Source of the DNA: Acanthosepion esculentum
Taxonomy: Eukaryota > Mollusca > Cephalopoda > Sepiida > Sepiidae
Reading direction: 5' to 3'
DNA length: 64,000 nucleotides
Assembly (NCBI GenBank): GCA_964036315.1
Contig: OZ038480.1
Coordinates: 14,085,805 to 14,149,804 of the forward strand
Shown here one piece after another: positions 54,915-64,000 of the stretch. The notes below the pieces were generated by a model, which saw nothing but the letters and a program-made list of their open reading frames with translations, did no database searches and was not told the DNA's origin. A program made the position numbers and the translations under genes. How positions within the stretch are numbered: position 1 is the stretch's first letter; the number at the start of each line of letters is the position of its first letter.

Positions 54915-55255
54915 AAATATTGTCTATATTTCTGAGATGAGGTATTATGTACATTATTCGGACTCTTTTCCTCATCTTTGTCGCCGTATTTATTACAACG
55001 TTTCGGCCGTTGTACGCTCCGGCCTTCTTCAGAGGGTTGGAATGTCGAACTGAACCCTTTATTTCGCTCACTGGGGTAGACTGTTCTAGTTCCACGTGCC
55101 ATGTTTAATGGATGTCAGTTATCAGTTATCTCCTGTTAATTTTTCTCTCTGAAAGTTCTCCACCGCCTTAACCATGTATTGAACTCAAACTCTTTGGTTC
55201 CTGTCACTGGATCTAACCAACGCCTTTATGCACTGTGCCATGTGTCCTTGAGTAA
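54915..55255 (-). repeat. tRNA-headed SINE, full copy
   Basis: The same family as 20866-21178: on the - strand, CAAGGACACATGGCACAGTG..., B-box region GAGTTCAATACATGG, body, then CTGAAGA (55026-55032), GGCCG/CGGCC stem, GAAACG (54999-55004), and the TAATACCTCATCTC end. Confidence 0.8.
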
Positions 55256-55985
55256 ATTTTACTTTACTTTTCTTTCTTTTCTTCTCCTTTTCCCCTTTGT
55301 TTTTCGTCCTTCCATATATTCATTTTCCGTTTGCATTCTTTCAGTATTATTTGCAGTTTTCTCTATTTTTCTTTTATTTTCATCAAAAATTCTCCCGCGT
55401 AGACTCATGTTACATTTGTACATTGTTTGTTTTTTTATTTTAACTACTAATTTACCTGTAACCTATGAAGGCATATTTGAATTTCGCATCTTTTTAAGCC
55501 CTTCCTATTATTCAAATGTTTATAGAAGTGAAGCTTTAAGCATATTTTACACTTTCATGATCACGCTCTTTTTATCGCCTGACAAACAGTCCCGTCACTG
55601 TCAAAAAGAAAACTCGTCCACCTCTCATTACTAGCATAAGAGAATTTAACTGTAGTAGAAAAAAGCTATAGACAAAATAATTTTTTTTTTAAATACGCAT
55701 GGTTCATCATATGCATAAAGGAGATACATCCGGATACAAATTAATTGAAACGACCGCGTTAGTTTCCTTTCTTTCACACTACGGTCAGTTTTAGACCTAC
55801 TGGAGTGACAGGGTGTAATCGATTTCTACCCCCCCCCCCCCCAGATTAGTTCATTTGCAGTGGTGTGCAGTAATATGTTTCTATGTTCGGAGTGTATGAT
55901 GAAATTTGTTTGGCCTTGAAAAATATTGCGTCATCCGTTATTGCATCAGATTTTTATACCGCCCAGACCATATTGTCTCGACTGT
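55256..55985. other. Unannotated region with poly-C
   Basis: T-rich sequence, then a 14-nt C run at about 55830-55843. CAGTGGTGTGCAGTAATATG near 55858 resembles the start of a Tc1-type terminal repeat. Confidence 0.4.
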
Positions 55986-55989
55986 CGAT

Positions 55990-56230
55990 TAGTTGTCCTA
56001 CGGCCATTGTCTGCGATGGACGTTACTCCAAGGAAGCGTACGAAAATCGTAACGCTGCACGAACACACCTACAAGACTTACCAGTGAGCAAATCAAAGTA
56101 CAAGACAGTAAAGACTGGCCCGGAAACTCTCCTGATTTAAATCCAATCGAGAATCTGTGGTCAATCTGCAAGGAACGACTTCATATGCTTTGGGTCATGT
56201 TTCATTGGAGAAACACGAAGTAAGTAAATA
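55990..56230 (+). pseudogene. Tc1-like transposase, internally deleted
   Basis: TPRKRTKIVTLHEHTYKTYQ (N-terminal HTH start) is followed within ~20 bp by DWPGNSPDLNPIENLWSICK and ERLHMLW, the catalytic region of Tc1-type transposases around the second D. The ~250 residues normally between are gone. Possible left terminal repeat near 55858; right end unresolved. Confidence 0.7.
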
Positions 56231-56234
56231 ATAA

Positions 56235-57235
56235 CGGAATTATTTGTTTTTTTTATCAATTTGAACAAGGGTATAGGTGATCATGGCTCTCCACATCTTC
56301 CTGTTTAATTAATTTGCACAAAGGTGTATATTGCATCGCATTTTGGTTGGGATTTTTCTCAACATTTGCCGTCGATACTCTGTCTGATTTTTACTTTTAC
56401 AAAAAAAAATAACAACTAATTTTATAAAATGTTTGACTTTTTTTATCAATCAATGAAATATTCGAAAATTATGAATTAAAAAAAAAAAAAACATGAGCGA
56501 GGAATCGGCATTTGAAAAGTTCTCAGCCCGTCTTTCAAACCAATCGCGTTAACCATTTCAGCAACGGAAGCCTAGTCCGTAAACAGTCAGAAATCTCTAA
56601 CCATTCGTTTATGTACATACCAACGTCGATTAAAGACGAGCAAAATGACCTCCGAACGAGACTTGAACTCTCAATCTGTTCCTATCTACTTCCTTGTTGT
56701 TATTCTTTTCTTTTTCTTTTCTTTTTTTTTTTGTCTATTTACTTGCTTGTTTTTTGACTTAGAATTTAAAAAAAAAATATTTTTTAATATTTCAATCCGC
56801 TTAATTCCTCACCCTGTATTCTTCTCCTCATATCAAATTCGGTATCAATAAGACGACCACACCTTCATGAATAATTCTTCGTTGATTTTTCTCTTATTTA
56901 TGTATTATCATCGTTATGAATATTGAATATGACAGGTTTGGTCTGGCATCGCAAGAGACAAGTCGAGTAACGTAAAATCACGCGAGAAAAGATGCGAGAA
57001 TTTATGCCTCCGGGTGCATATGTCACCCAGAGGAATGGCGTCCTGTCAGAAAGCAAAAACCAGTCTGACCATTTTTTTTTTTAATTATACATCTCAATCT
57101 GTAGGTGGAAGATGATCTTCGCTTGTGCGTTATGAAGAAGAATGAATTTGGTAAACCTTTGGGAAATAATCAAATTTATAGTGCAAAATACGACCCCAAA
57201 AATTGTAAATTTTGATGAACGGAAAAATGGATTGC
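56235..57235. other. Unannotated region
   Basis: GTTCAAGTCTCG (- strand, 56655-56666) looks like a lone B box without an A box. Nothing else recognised. Confidence 0.45.
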
Positions 57236-57239
57236 AACA

Positions 57240-57605
57240 CAGTTTTTACCGCTTTCTTCGAAGTAATTAACTTGATTAAAAAAGAGCAAGGAAGATGGAA
57301 TCAAAACGGACAACTATAATTAGAATCAGAAAGAGACAGTGGAAATTTATAGGACATATATTAGGGAAAGTAGGCTTGTAAAATTCGACACTCACAGGAC
57401 ATAACGAAGACAAGATTGATACAGTGGATAGCATATCTAGTACCTTGTGCAAATTGCTGCGAGAAAAGGGATATATATATAAAGAGAGATAGTAAAAAGA
57501 CAAACATTGTTCAGAAGGGCTAGAAAATTGTGGAGGGCCATTTTCACCTACAGCGTAAAGTGTCATGGGACATAAAAGACGGCTTGTTGAATGGAGCGGC
57601 AAATC
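57240..57605 (+). pseudogene. Non-LTR RT C-terminal fragment
   Basis: Reads MESKRTTIIRIRKRQWKFIG, then HILGKVGL, stop, NSTLTGHNEDK. The KRQ.KF.GH(I/V)..K.GL pattern matches the RT family at 15.0 and 61.2 kb. Several stops. Confidence 0.65.
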
Positions 57606-57666
57606 GCTGTATTATATCTTATGCTGTTAAAATCAACCACATTTCTGGATAGTGCCTCAAACGGGA

Positions 57667-57668
<2 letters not shown>

Positions 57669-57754
<86 letters not shown>
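57669..57754. repeat. (CA)n/(TA)n microsatellite
   Basis: CA 57669-57704, TA 57705-57754. Confidence 0.95.
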
Positions 57755-57758
<4 letters not shown>

Positions 57759-57885
57759 AATTGATTGTTTCACAGTTCTTCAGTGTGGCTAGACGTCCGG
57801 TTGCCTCTAGCTAGGATCAAAACCCGACTGAATTGGCGTTAGTCGGAAATTCTACCACTAAGCCGTCGGCGCACAGCAGAGATGA
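57755..57885 (-). repeat. tRNA-derived SINE (Gly-like head), copy 2
   Basis: The - strand of GTGCGCCGACGGCTTAGTGG, the anticodon-arm CGACTAACGCCAATTCAGTCG and B box GGGTTTTGATCCT. The tail then contains CTGAAGA (57777-57783), ACTGT and GAAAC (57767-57771), a hammerhead-like core with almost no stem II. Confidence 0.75.
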
Positions 57886-57890
57886 AGGTG

Positions 57891-57894
<4 letters not shown>

Positions 57895-57926
<32 letters not shown>

Positions 57927-58036
57927 AGAAATATAGTCTTAAGGTGTGCTATATTTATAGGATAAAGTGCTCAATATCAGAGATAGAGCGTGTGTAAATA
58001 TAAAAGTAAACATTGAAGTCAACACTTAGAGGCGAA
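57895..58036 (-). mobile_element. Foldback-family element, truncated
   Basis: TA tract then TATAGTCTTAAGGTGTGCTA, GAGATAGAGCGTGTGTAAAT, AAAGTAAACATTGAAGTCAA, CACTTAGAGGCGA. It breaks off just before the ribozyme-like block. Confidence 0.7.
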
Positions 58037-58039
58037 TCT

Positions 58040-58465
58040 CTTATTTAATAGTTTTGTTTTGGTTTGGGAAGATAATTAAAGCTATTTATTCAATTTTGGG
58101 GTTGATTGCTGTAGTTTATTCTCACTATTATTTTGGCGGGAGCTGTTTTTAATTTTTTTATTACTTCATTTATTTACTTGGATTGATTATCTTTACTTGT
58201 TTTTTTTTGTAACCGTTAATTTATCGGGAGCGGTTTGTTAGTTTTTTTATTCGCTGTTTGTTAGTTTTTTATTTATTTGGATTAATTTCGATGAATTTAT
58301 TTTATTGTTTTATTATTATTTATTTATTATACTGTATATTTTTATTGACTCTTTTCGGTTTTCGATTTTTAAGTAACGTAGTTTTTTTATCGTTATATAA
58401 CAGTAATAGCTATGTTTTTCATGTGTTTTTTTAAATTTTTTTCTATCCCGTTAACCGTAGGGGCA
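58040..58465. other. Unannotated T-rich region
   Basis: No feature recognised. Confidence 0.5.
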
Positions 58466-58469
58466 CCAT

Positions 58470-58665
58470 GTGTACCGCAGCTGTAGTAGTGTTTCTGTCC
58501 CGCTATTTACCCACATCTTGGAAAAGAAGAGGATTCATACATTTCCCAATCCATGTAAGTGAATGTAATGGATCTCATTGGAATTCGAAAACAGCTCTCC
58601 GATTCCTCAATCCAAGCCGCTATCCATTACTCCACCGTGCCTCCAAATTGCTGGTACTTTTACTA
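58470..58665 (-). repeat. tRNA-derived SINE, third type
   Basis: - strand: GCACGGTGGAGTAATGGATA (A box) and TTTTCGAATTCCAATGAG (B box) at tRNA spacing (about 58645-58575). Not a foldable tRNA. Confidence 0.6.
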
Positions 58666-58689
58666 TAAAAAAATCTATTTTTATACTTT

Positions 58690-58920
58690 CTTAGTATTTT
58701 GGCCCTACTTTATGAGGTTAACTATTTGCCCATAACTGAGACCCAAACAGGTGATATCACCCTGTGTCAGGTGAACTTGGGTACAATAGCAATCAAGCGG
58801 TGGTTCAACGCTACTCAGAACCTCTAGATCAGTGGCCTTCTTGCCGGATTTAGTTTATCGTCATACCCAAGGCGTATTTAATTTTGGTGTCATTTTGATA
58901 TAATACATGAGCAACCTCGG
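58690..58920 (-). repeat. Composite-repeat head, third copy
   Basis: Similar to 44500-44690 (GACCCAAACAGGTG, GTCAGGTGAACTTGGG, AGCGGTGGTTC, TAGTTTATCGTCATACCCA). The internal tandem parts are absent. Confidence 0.65.
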
Positions 58921-58924
58921 GTAA

Positions 58925-59565
58925 CTATGGTAGTGTGATCTATTTCTGCTCTGTATTCACAGCCCTCTTCGGGAGCCTTGTTTTAAACTAAACAATCAAA
59001 GTAAGCTTATATCTTAAATTGTTAGCGTTCAACCCATTGCTTACGTATTGCAGATGGAATAGGATTTGCCATTCCATAAATACCGTTGTTTATTTCCCAA
59101 TCCCGAGCGCAATGAGGCTGATATCTTCTTATCGGCTACATTCTACCGATATCATTTCCGCTCTGTAGACACAGCAATGATAATAAGCAAGTCGGCCGAT
59201 AACTTTTCTATCTCTTTGCTTTTGTCCGTTGAAGGCAATGTTTGTACTTGCACCTAACCATACACCGGTCTATCGATTCAGCGATCTCGGCTCAAACTGA
59301 CCGCCCGCTGCTTCTGATTCTCGTAAAGATCTTTGTTGAACAGAGATATGATATTCACTTCACCCTTTCTTCTCCTATTGAAGCATGCACCTTTATAATC
59401 ACCATGTACTTGCTGGTTTGGATCGAGTGGTACAGAAACGAGTTTAAAGCTGTGGTTCCGTGTGCCGTTTATGCTCGTGTATAAGTCTACTTTAGTGCGA
59501 CCCCTGAAATTTTTTAATGGAAATCCTCATTTTTTTAAATACCTGATCTGGCATCTCATCTGCAG
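58925..59565. other. Unannotated region
   Basis: Overlapping open frames on + have no recognised motif. Confidence 0.45.
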
Positions 59566-59571
59566 TCGCTC

Positions 59572-60000
59572 TCTCACAGACGTGCCGACGCCTCCCTCTG
59601 TCTTTTTTTACAAATACTTTCACGTAACTGCTCCGATGAGCTGCTTTCGCTGGTTCCCAGACTTCATGAATTTAAGCGCTCAACTAGGCTGGCATCTCGG
59701 TCTTACCCTTTCACTGTTGAAACTGTTAAATGTAGCCGTCTCTTCTACTCCAATAGCTTCATGTCTCACACTTCTCGTCTGTGGAACTCTCTCCCCTTTT
59801 CTTGTTTCCCTGATAGCTATAATCTCTAACTATTCAAATGTAACGTCAATCGACGTCTCCAGATGCCTTGATCTATCCCCTATCCTTCTCTTCACCTTTT
59901 CTTCTATCACTCCTCTTTGATCTCGCTCCAACTCTCTGTAAACCTTCTCGTGTTAGTGGTTTCCTGCCTTGCTTGGGGTGAAATGCTTAAAAAAAATACA
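59572..60000 (+). mobile_element. Non-LTR retrotransposon 3' end, copy 3
   Basis: CTGCAGTCGCTCTCTCACAG start, then the C-terminal tail (SRLFYSNSFMSHTSRLWNSL, then SCFPD) and 3' end CTTGCTTGGGGTGAAATGCT plus an A run. Full-length match to 27059-27485. Confidence 0.85.
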
Positions 60001-60510
60001 GGTCGTACATAATTCGACCCCAGCTTTTGAGCAATACTAGTAGGCTTACCGCAGCCAAATATTGCAGTACTGGATTATCCTGGGCATACATCTATTGATA
60101 ATAAGTGGACTTCATTTGTTTTTTTTGGGGGGGGGTGTACAAAGCTACCCCAAAATAGTGAGAAAAAACACTTACCGTAAAACATCTGATACGAAAATTT
60201 AGATACCTGCTTTCGTTTTCGTTCAGGCCTGACTACGGTATTTCCTTTACTCTGAGCCGGCCAAAGCACCAGTGAGAATGTAGGCCTACCAGTCAGAATA
60301 CGGTCACCAAAAATTCATGAACAATTGGCATGTGTACAGTCTAACCGTTTACCGAAAATACTTAATATTTAACCTCTTCAAACAAACAATTTAACTTTGT
60401 ATTGGGCGACTCTCTATTTTAGCATAAAAATGGGTCATAGACACTGGCACGATACTTGAATATATATGGGAAAATTCTCCACTGGCAAAATTCAAAGACA
60501 AATCCTTTAA
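60001..60510. other. Unannotated region
   Basis: A 10-nt G run at about 60127-60136. Nothing recognised. Confidence 0.5.
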
Positions 60511-60514
60511 AATA

Positions 60515-60725
60515 TGTAAGCTAAATACCAGGGAAGCGTTTTAACAGAGGACGGAAAATGTAACACGGAAATACGAAGGTCCATTGGAATAGTGAAAGAT
60601 GCCTTCCAAAAATTAAGCAAAGTATTAAGAAACGGGAAAATTTCATTAAAGATGAAAAAAAATCTCCTGAGCCGTCCAAGCATAGAAATGAATACAACAT
60701 GGGAACTAGTAATAAGGAGTGCCAG
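60515..60725 (+). pseudogene. RT thumb fragment
   Basis: Reads LGSVLTEDGKCNTEIRRSIG, then IVKDAFQKLSKVLRNGKISL and KMKKNLL: the YLGS..T.DG.C..EI.RRI...K.AF.K pattern after the palm of the RT family also seen at 15.2 kb. The following core stretch is absent before the SINE at 60.87 kb. Confidence 0.8.
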
Positions 60726-60871
60726 AGAAAAGCGATAATAAAAACAAAAATTGCAATATGAGCTCTGTTCAAATTATGTTTGATAAAACCAATATTGCAA
60801 TATGAGCATAAATAAAAAAGGTTGATAAAGACATTAGGTTTATAATATCCAGAAATTCATACACAGATGTC

Positions 60872-61152
60872 CTCAAGGACATATGGCACAGTGGATAAAG
60901 GCGTTGGTTAGATCCAGTGACAAGACCGAAAGCGTTAAGGCAGTGGAGAACTTGGAGAGAGGAATTAACAGGAGATAACTGATAGCTGACATCCATTAAA
61001 CATGGCACGTGGAACTAGCACAGTGAGCGAAATAAAGGGTTCAGTTCGACATTCCAACTACCTGAAGAAGGCCGGAGCGCACAACGGCCGAAACGTTGTA
61101 ATAAATATGGCGACAAAGATGAGGACAATAGTCCGAATATATGTAAATAGTG
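60872..61152 (+). repeat. tRNA-headed SINE nested in RT fragment
   Basis: CAAGGACATATGGCACAGTG head (A box intact, B box region deleted), body, CTGAAGA from 61062, GGCCG/CGGCC stem, CCGAAACGTTG, tail. It lies between two pieces of one RT frame (60515-60725 and 61205-61450). Confidence 0.8.
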
Positions 61153-61204
61153 TTCATTTAAAAAAAGACTGCAGAATAGTTAGTAATCTCGATTGTTCTA
61201 TGTG

Positions 61205-61600
61205 GCAGGGAATCCACACCGATGGAAAAGAGATTTGAACCGACAGAAACGTGGTTCTATAAAAGGGTGCTGAGAATACCATGGACTGAAAATGTTAAAG
61301 ACGAAGAAGTTCTAGGGAAAATGGAAACACAACGGACGCCTATACTTAGAATCGAAAAGAGACAGCGGAAGCTTCTAGGGCACATAATGAGGAAAGAGGG
61401 AATGGTGAATCTGAAACTCTCAGGAGATGTTGAAGGCTGGAGGAACAGAGCTCCCTAACGAGTTTGTGTAAATGGACAGAACATGGATCGGTAGATATAA
61501 CGGAAAGATAAACCTTGCTGTGAGCTACAAAAGATAGGAAGTTGTGGAGTTCCATGATTGTCCATGTCATGGAAGCACACAGAAGAATAGTTATTTATGT
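61205..61600 (+). pseudogene. RT C-terminal fragment
   Basis: Reads EPTETWFYKRVLRIPWTENV, KDEEVLGKM, then RIEKRQRKLLGHIMRKEGMV, NLKLSGDVEGWR, continuing in other frames, with a 3' untranslated stretch ending in the (AAT)n tail at 61662. Confidence 0.8.
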
Positions 61601-61661
61601 AATGTAGATACTTAATACACAAAAGTAATGTTTCATGAACAATGCTACTACTCCTGACACT

Positions 61662-61717
<56 letters not shown>

Positions 61718-61735
61718 TAATAATAATAATAATGA
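61662..61735. repeat. (AAT)n microsatellite
   Basis: About 24 units; probably seeded by the LINE 3' tail. Confidence 0.92.
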
Positions 61736-61739
61736 ATTG

Positions 61740-62030
61740 TAATCACAAGTACCACTTACACAATATGAAGAGCTTTATCGATGTGTGTGATGTTTTTTTG
61801 TTTTTTTTTGTTTTTGTTTTAGTGGAAAATGTCATGAATCCATGTCTGACATTAGGTCGCTGGTTGGGACTCGGAAGGAAATATGTATACAACAGAAATC
61901 CAAGGAGATAATAATAAGTTCTAAGCTTTACCAAGCATGTAACATATAGGAAAATTTAACATTTAAGATCAACTGATTTCCTTATATATTCTTTTCATAT
62001 ACTCTCTGTCTGTCTGTCTCTCTCTCCCTC
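61740..62030. other. Unannotated region
   Basis: Nothing recognised. Confidence 0.5.
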
Positions 62031-62046
62031 TCTCGCTCTCTCTCCC

Positions 62047-62080
<34 letters not shown>

Positions 62081-62085
62081 ACATA
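62010..62085. repeat. (CT)n/(TA)n microsatellite
   Basis: CTGT/CTCT run then TA. Confidence 0.9.
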
Positions 62086-62089
62086 GAAT

Positions 62090-62210
62090 ATAAAATCCAA
62101 ATTTACACCATTCGAATAGCGCTTTCAACCAAGAAGAAGACCTATATAATGCTAATATAGGTTTTCTCGTTGATTGAAATAGCTATCCGAATGAGATAAA
62201 TTTGGATTTC
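62090..62210. repeat. Imperfect palindrome
   Basis: Arms AATCCAAATTTACACCATTC and its near-complement at 62188-62208, with AGCGCTTTCAA/TTGAAATAGCT and GACCTATAT/ATATAGGTT inside, loop near 62148. About 50-bp arms. Confidence 0.8.
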
Positions 62211-62235
62211 TATTCTATTTAATTTATATACACTG

Positions 62236-62324
62236 TTATAATAAATACGTTGAGCTCTTTTTGTGGATCAGTTTTAATATTTTATATTATTAGGATTCGC
62301 TTGGATTATATACCAACGGATTAT

Positions 62325-62335
<11 letters not shown>
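62236..62335 (+). repeat. Dispersed repeat, copy 2
   Basis: See 16748-16852. Confidence 0.8.

Positions 62336-62398
<63 letters not shown>
62331..62398. repeat. (TA)n microsatellite
   Basis: About 67 bp of TA; mariner-type insertion target. Confidence 0.95.
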
Positions 62399-62399
<1 letters not shown>

Positions 62400-63591
62400 G
62401 GCGCGATAGGTAAATTGTCGCTATTTTATATTTTTAATTTCACGCATGTTCGTTGTTTGTTTTTGATTTTGCAGACTGCACTTGCACAGTATAGTAGGGT
62501 CAGTTGGGCACCGTCTGTGAGGAAAAGACCACCATGATGCAATTCACTGCGCCAGAATTTTGGAAACGGCATACTATAGAGATGGCATTTGCACCGGTAG
62601 CGCCAATACGAATATTTCAAAGTGTTTGGGTGTCAATCTGAGATCAGTACAGAGAATTCGGAAAGAGTTGCAGGAGTCTACTGGTTATTACGAAGGTGAT
62701 TGGATTGATCACAAATGATGGCGACGTTATGCCTCCATTCATCTTCCCACAGGGTCTCAGACCAAACAAGGTCGGCTACATCAAATGCCTCGAGGAGGTA
62801 ATCCTGGCATGGATCAAGAGGGTGGTTGGTGAATGACCTTATGTCTGGCAACAGGATTCTGCACCATGCTGCACAAGCAGGAGAACCCAGTCATGGCTCT
62901 TAGACAATTTCTGCGACTACATCACCCCTTACATTTGGCCACCTAACTCCTCAGACAGCACCCTTTGATTATTATGTGTGGGGAGCAGTTGAATGCGAGA
63001 CCTTCAAAACTCCTTGCAACACCAAAGATTAACTGAAGGTCAACAATCATGACAGCATTCACCAACTTAAACAAGGAGACCGTCCAAAAGAGTTGCAGGA
63101 GATTCCGAAGCTATCTGGAGGCTGTGGTCGAAGTCTATGGTGATTTTATTGAATAAATTTACTCTTTCGTATTTCAAGATATCTTTGCGTAATTTTGGTA
63201 AATATATCTGTTAAAATGAGACGTCAGTTTAATTTTTGCGTCATTTGAGGCTGGCATCCCGCTCTCACCCTTTCACTGTTGAAACTGTTAAATGTAGCCG
63301 TCTCTTCTACTCCAATAGCTTCATGTCTCGCACCTCTCGCCTGTGGAACTCCCTTCCTTATTCCTGTTTCCCTGACAACTATAATCTCCAACTATTCAAA
63401 TGTAATGTCAACCGACATCTCCAGATGCCTTGATCTATCCTCTATCCTTCTCTTCATCCTTTCCTCTATCACTCCTATCTGCTCGCGCTCCAAATCCTCT
63501 GTAACCCCTTGCGTGCTAGTGGCTTCTCACCTTGCTTGAGGTGAAATGCTTAAAAAAAAAATTTAGACGAGAATTTATCCATCGCACCCTG
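62399..63591 (+). mobile_element. Mariner-type element with nested LINE
   Basis: Terminal repeats: left CGGCGCGATAGGTAAATTGT and right end (complement) CAGGGTGCGATGGATAAATT, TA at both sides. Transposase remnants in shifting frames: NISKCLGVNLRSVQRIRKEL (HTH), PPFIFPQGLRPN, KCLEEV, YVWQQDSAPC (second D region), ITPYIWPPNSSD and DYYVWGAVECET (third D region), SCRRFRSYLEAVV, GDFIE stop near 63155. Same lineage as 53.65-54.23 kb but nearly full length. The LINE 3' end at 63243-63562 lies inside its 3' non-coding part. Confidence 0.8.
63243..63562 (+). mobile_element. Non-LTR retrotransposon 3' end, copy 4
   Basis: SRSHPFTVETVKCSRLFYSN, then SRTSRLWNSLPYSCFPDNYN and LFKCNVNRHLQMP are open, the best preserved copy of this C-terminus. 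It ends CTTGCTTGAGGTGAAATGCT plus A9, inserted in the mariner-type element. Confidence 0.88.
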
Positions 63592-63599
63592 TATATAAT

Positions 63600-63900
63600 T
63601 ATTTTCTTTGGGGCTTCTACGAATCGATATCTGCTACCGTTCATAACCAAAACATATAAAATAGTGATTTTTTTTTAAAGGATTTTTTTTTATCGCACAT
63701 TATTCCTTATTACTTTGATAATTTGATATTTTTAGTAGAGAAACGCGCTTAATTTGCTATCACTGTTATTTTTTTTATTTTTAATCTAAACTAATAACAA
63801 AGAACTGACAATATCTGACTATTTTGGTCTTGTATTTTTCTAACTTTTCGGATAAAGTGTTGAGTATCGTGCTTGAAGTTGTGGATAAACTGATCGGTTA
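63600..63900. other. Unannotated AT-rich region
   Basis: Nothing recognised. Confidence 0.5.
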
Positions 63901-63904
63901 TTTT

Positions 63905-63960
63905 TTTGTTCAAGTACATTCGACTTTCGCAGTCATTATCAAGAACCAATGTGGTGGTTG
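63905..63960 (-). ncRNA. Variant hammerhead-like motif of PLE type
   Basis: - strand TTCTTGATAATGACTGCGAAAGTCGAATG: ends of the GATAATGNC...GNCGAAAG class with a GACT-type hairpin. The core is non-consensus (TTGATAA). Confidence 0.3.
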
Positions 63961-63961
63961 T

Positions 63962-63965
<4 letters not shown>

Positions 63966-64000
<35 letters not shown>
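63966..64000. repeat. (TA)n microsatellite
   Basis: TA run cut by the window end. Confidence 0.95.

Noticed and set aside
55179..55634. 151-codon open frame as a gene
   Set aside because: Its start lies in antisense SINE sequence and the rest is low-complexity F/L/S-rich with no domain.

Overview
This window looks like repeat-dominated nuclear DNA from an animal, and I recognise no host protein-coding gene. Evidence for a eukaryote: long (TA)n, (TG)n and (GA)n microsatellites, Penelope-like elements with GIY-YIG endonucleases, APE-type non-LTR retrotransposons, Tc1/mariner transposons, a Helitron-like element, tRNA-derived SINEs, a solo LTR, a 5S-rRNA-like sequence and several satellites. 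The overall texture (TA runs passing into TG runs, tRNA-derived SINEs, foldback repeats in TA tracts) suggests a lophotrochozoan, possibly a cephalopod mollusc; this is a weak inference.

Layout. 0-5.7 kb: a 33-bp minisatellite with a 65-bp higher-order block. 5.7-11.6 kb: LINE 3' ends, a composite repeat, TA tracts and foldback elements. 11.6-17.5 kb: a decayed antisense APE/RT LINE, fragments of a second RT family, and two antisense Penelope-like (PLE) C-termini. 17.5-27 kb: microsatellites, tRNA-derived SINEs, a segmental duplication, a Helitron-like element, the best PLE endonuclease ORF (23.06-23.70 kb), an inverted-repeat element and a pogo-like MITE. 27-28 kb: two LINE 3' ends and a 5S-like sequence. 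28.1-41.5 kb: about 13 kb of satellite, with a 195-bp array (29.4-37.1 kb) embedded in a 109-bp array (which carries a solo LTR), then a 35-bp array. 41.5-46 kb: a LINE C-terminus, a decayed mariner, SINE tails, a composite repeat and a PLE fragment. 46-58 kb: TA tracts, foldback elements, two internally deleted DNA transposons and SINEs. 58-64 kb: SINEs, RT fragments with a nested SINE, and a mariner-type element with a nested LINE 3' end.

The most interesting thread is a recurrent hammerhead-ribozyme-like core (CTGANGA, stem II, GAAA, short stem III, NUH cleavage triplet, stem I). It occurs in at least four unrelated-looking repeat families, in the tail of a tRNA-headed SINE, and about 230 bp downstream of a PLE endonuclease ORF. 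Hammerheads are already known from Penelope-like elements and animal retrozymes. Their spread here into SINEs and palindromic foldback elements, often with self-complementary stem III sequences, is the observation most worth testing. All ribozyme calls come from hand folding.
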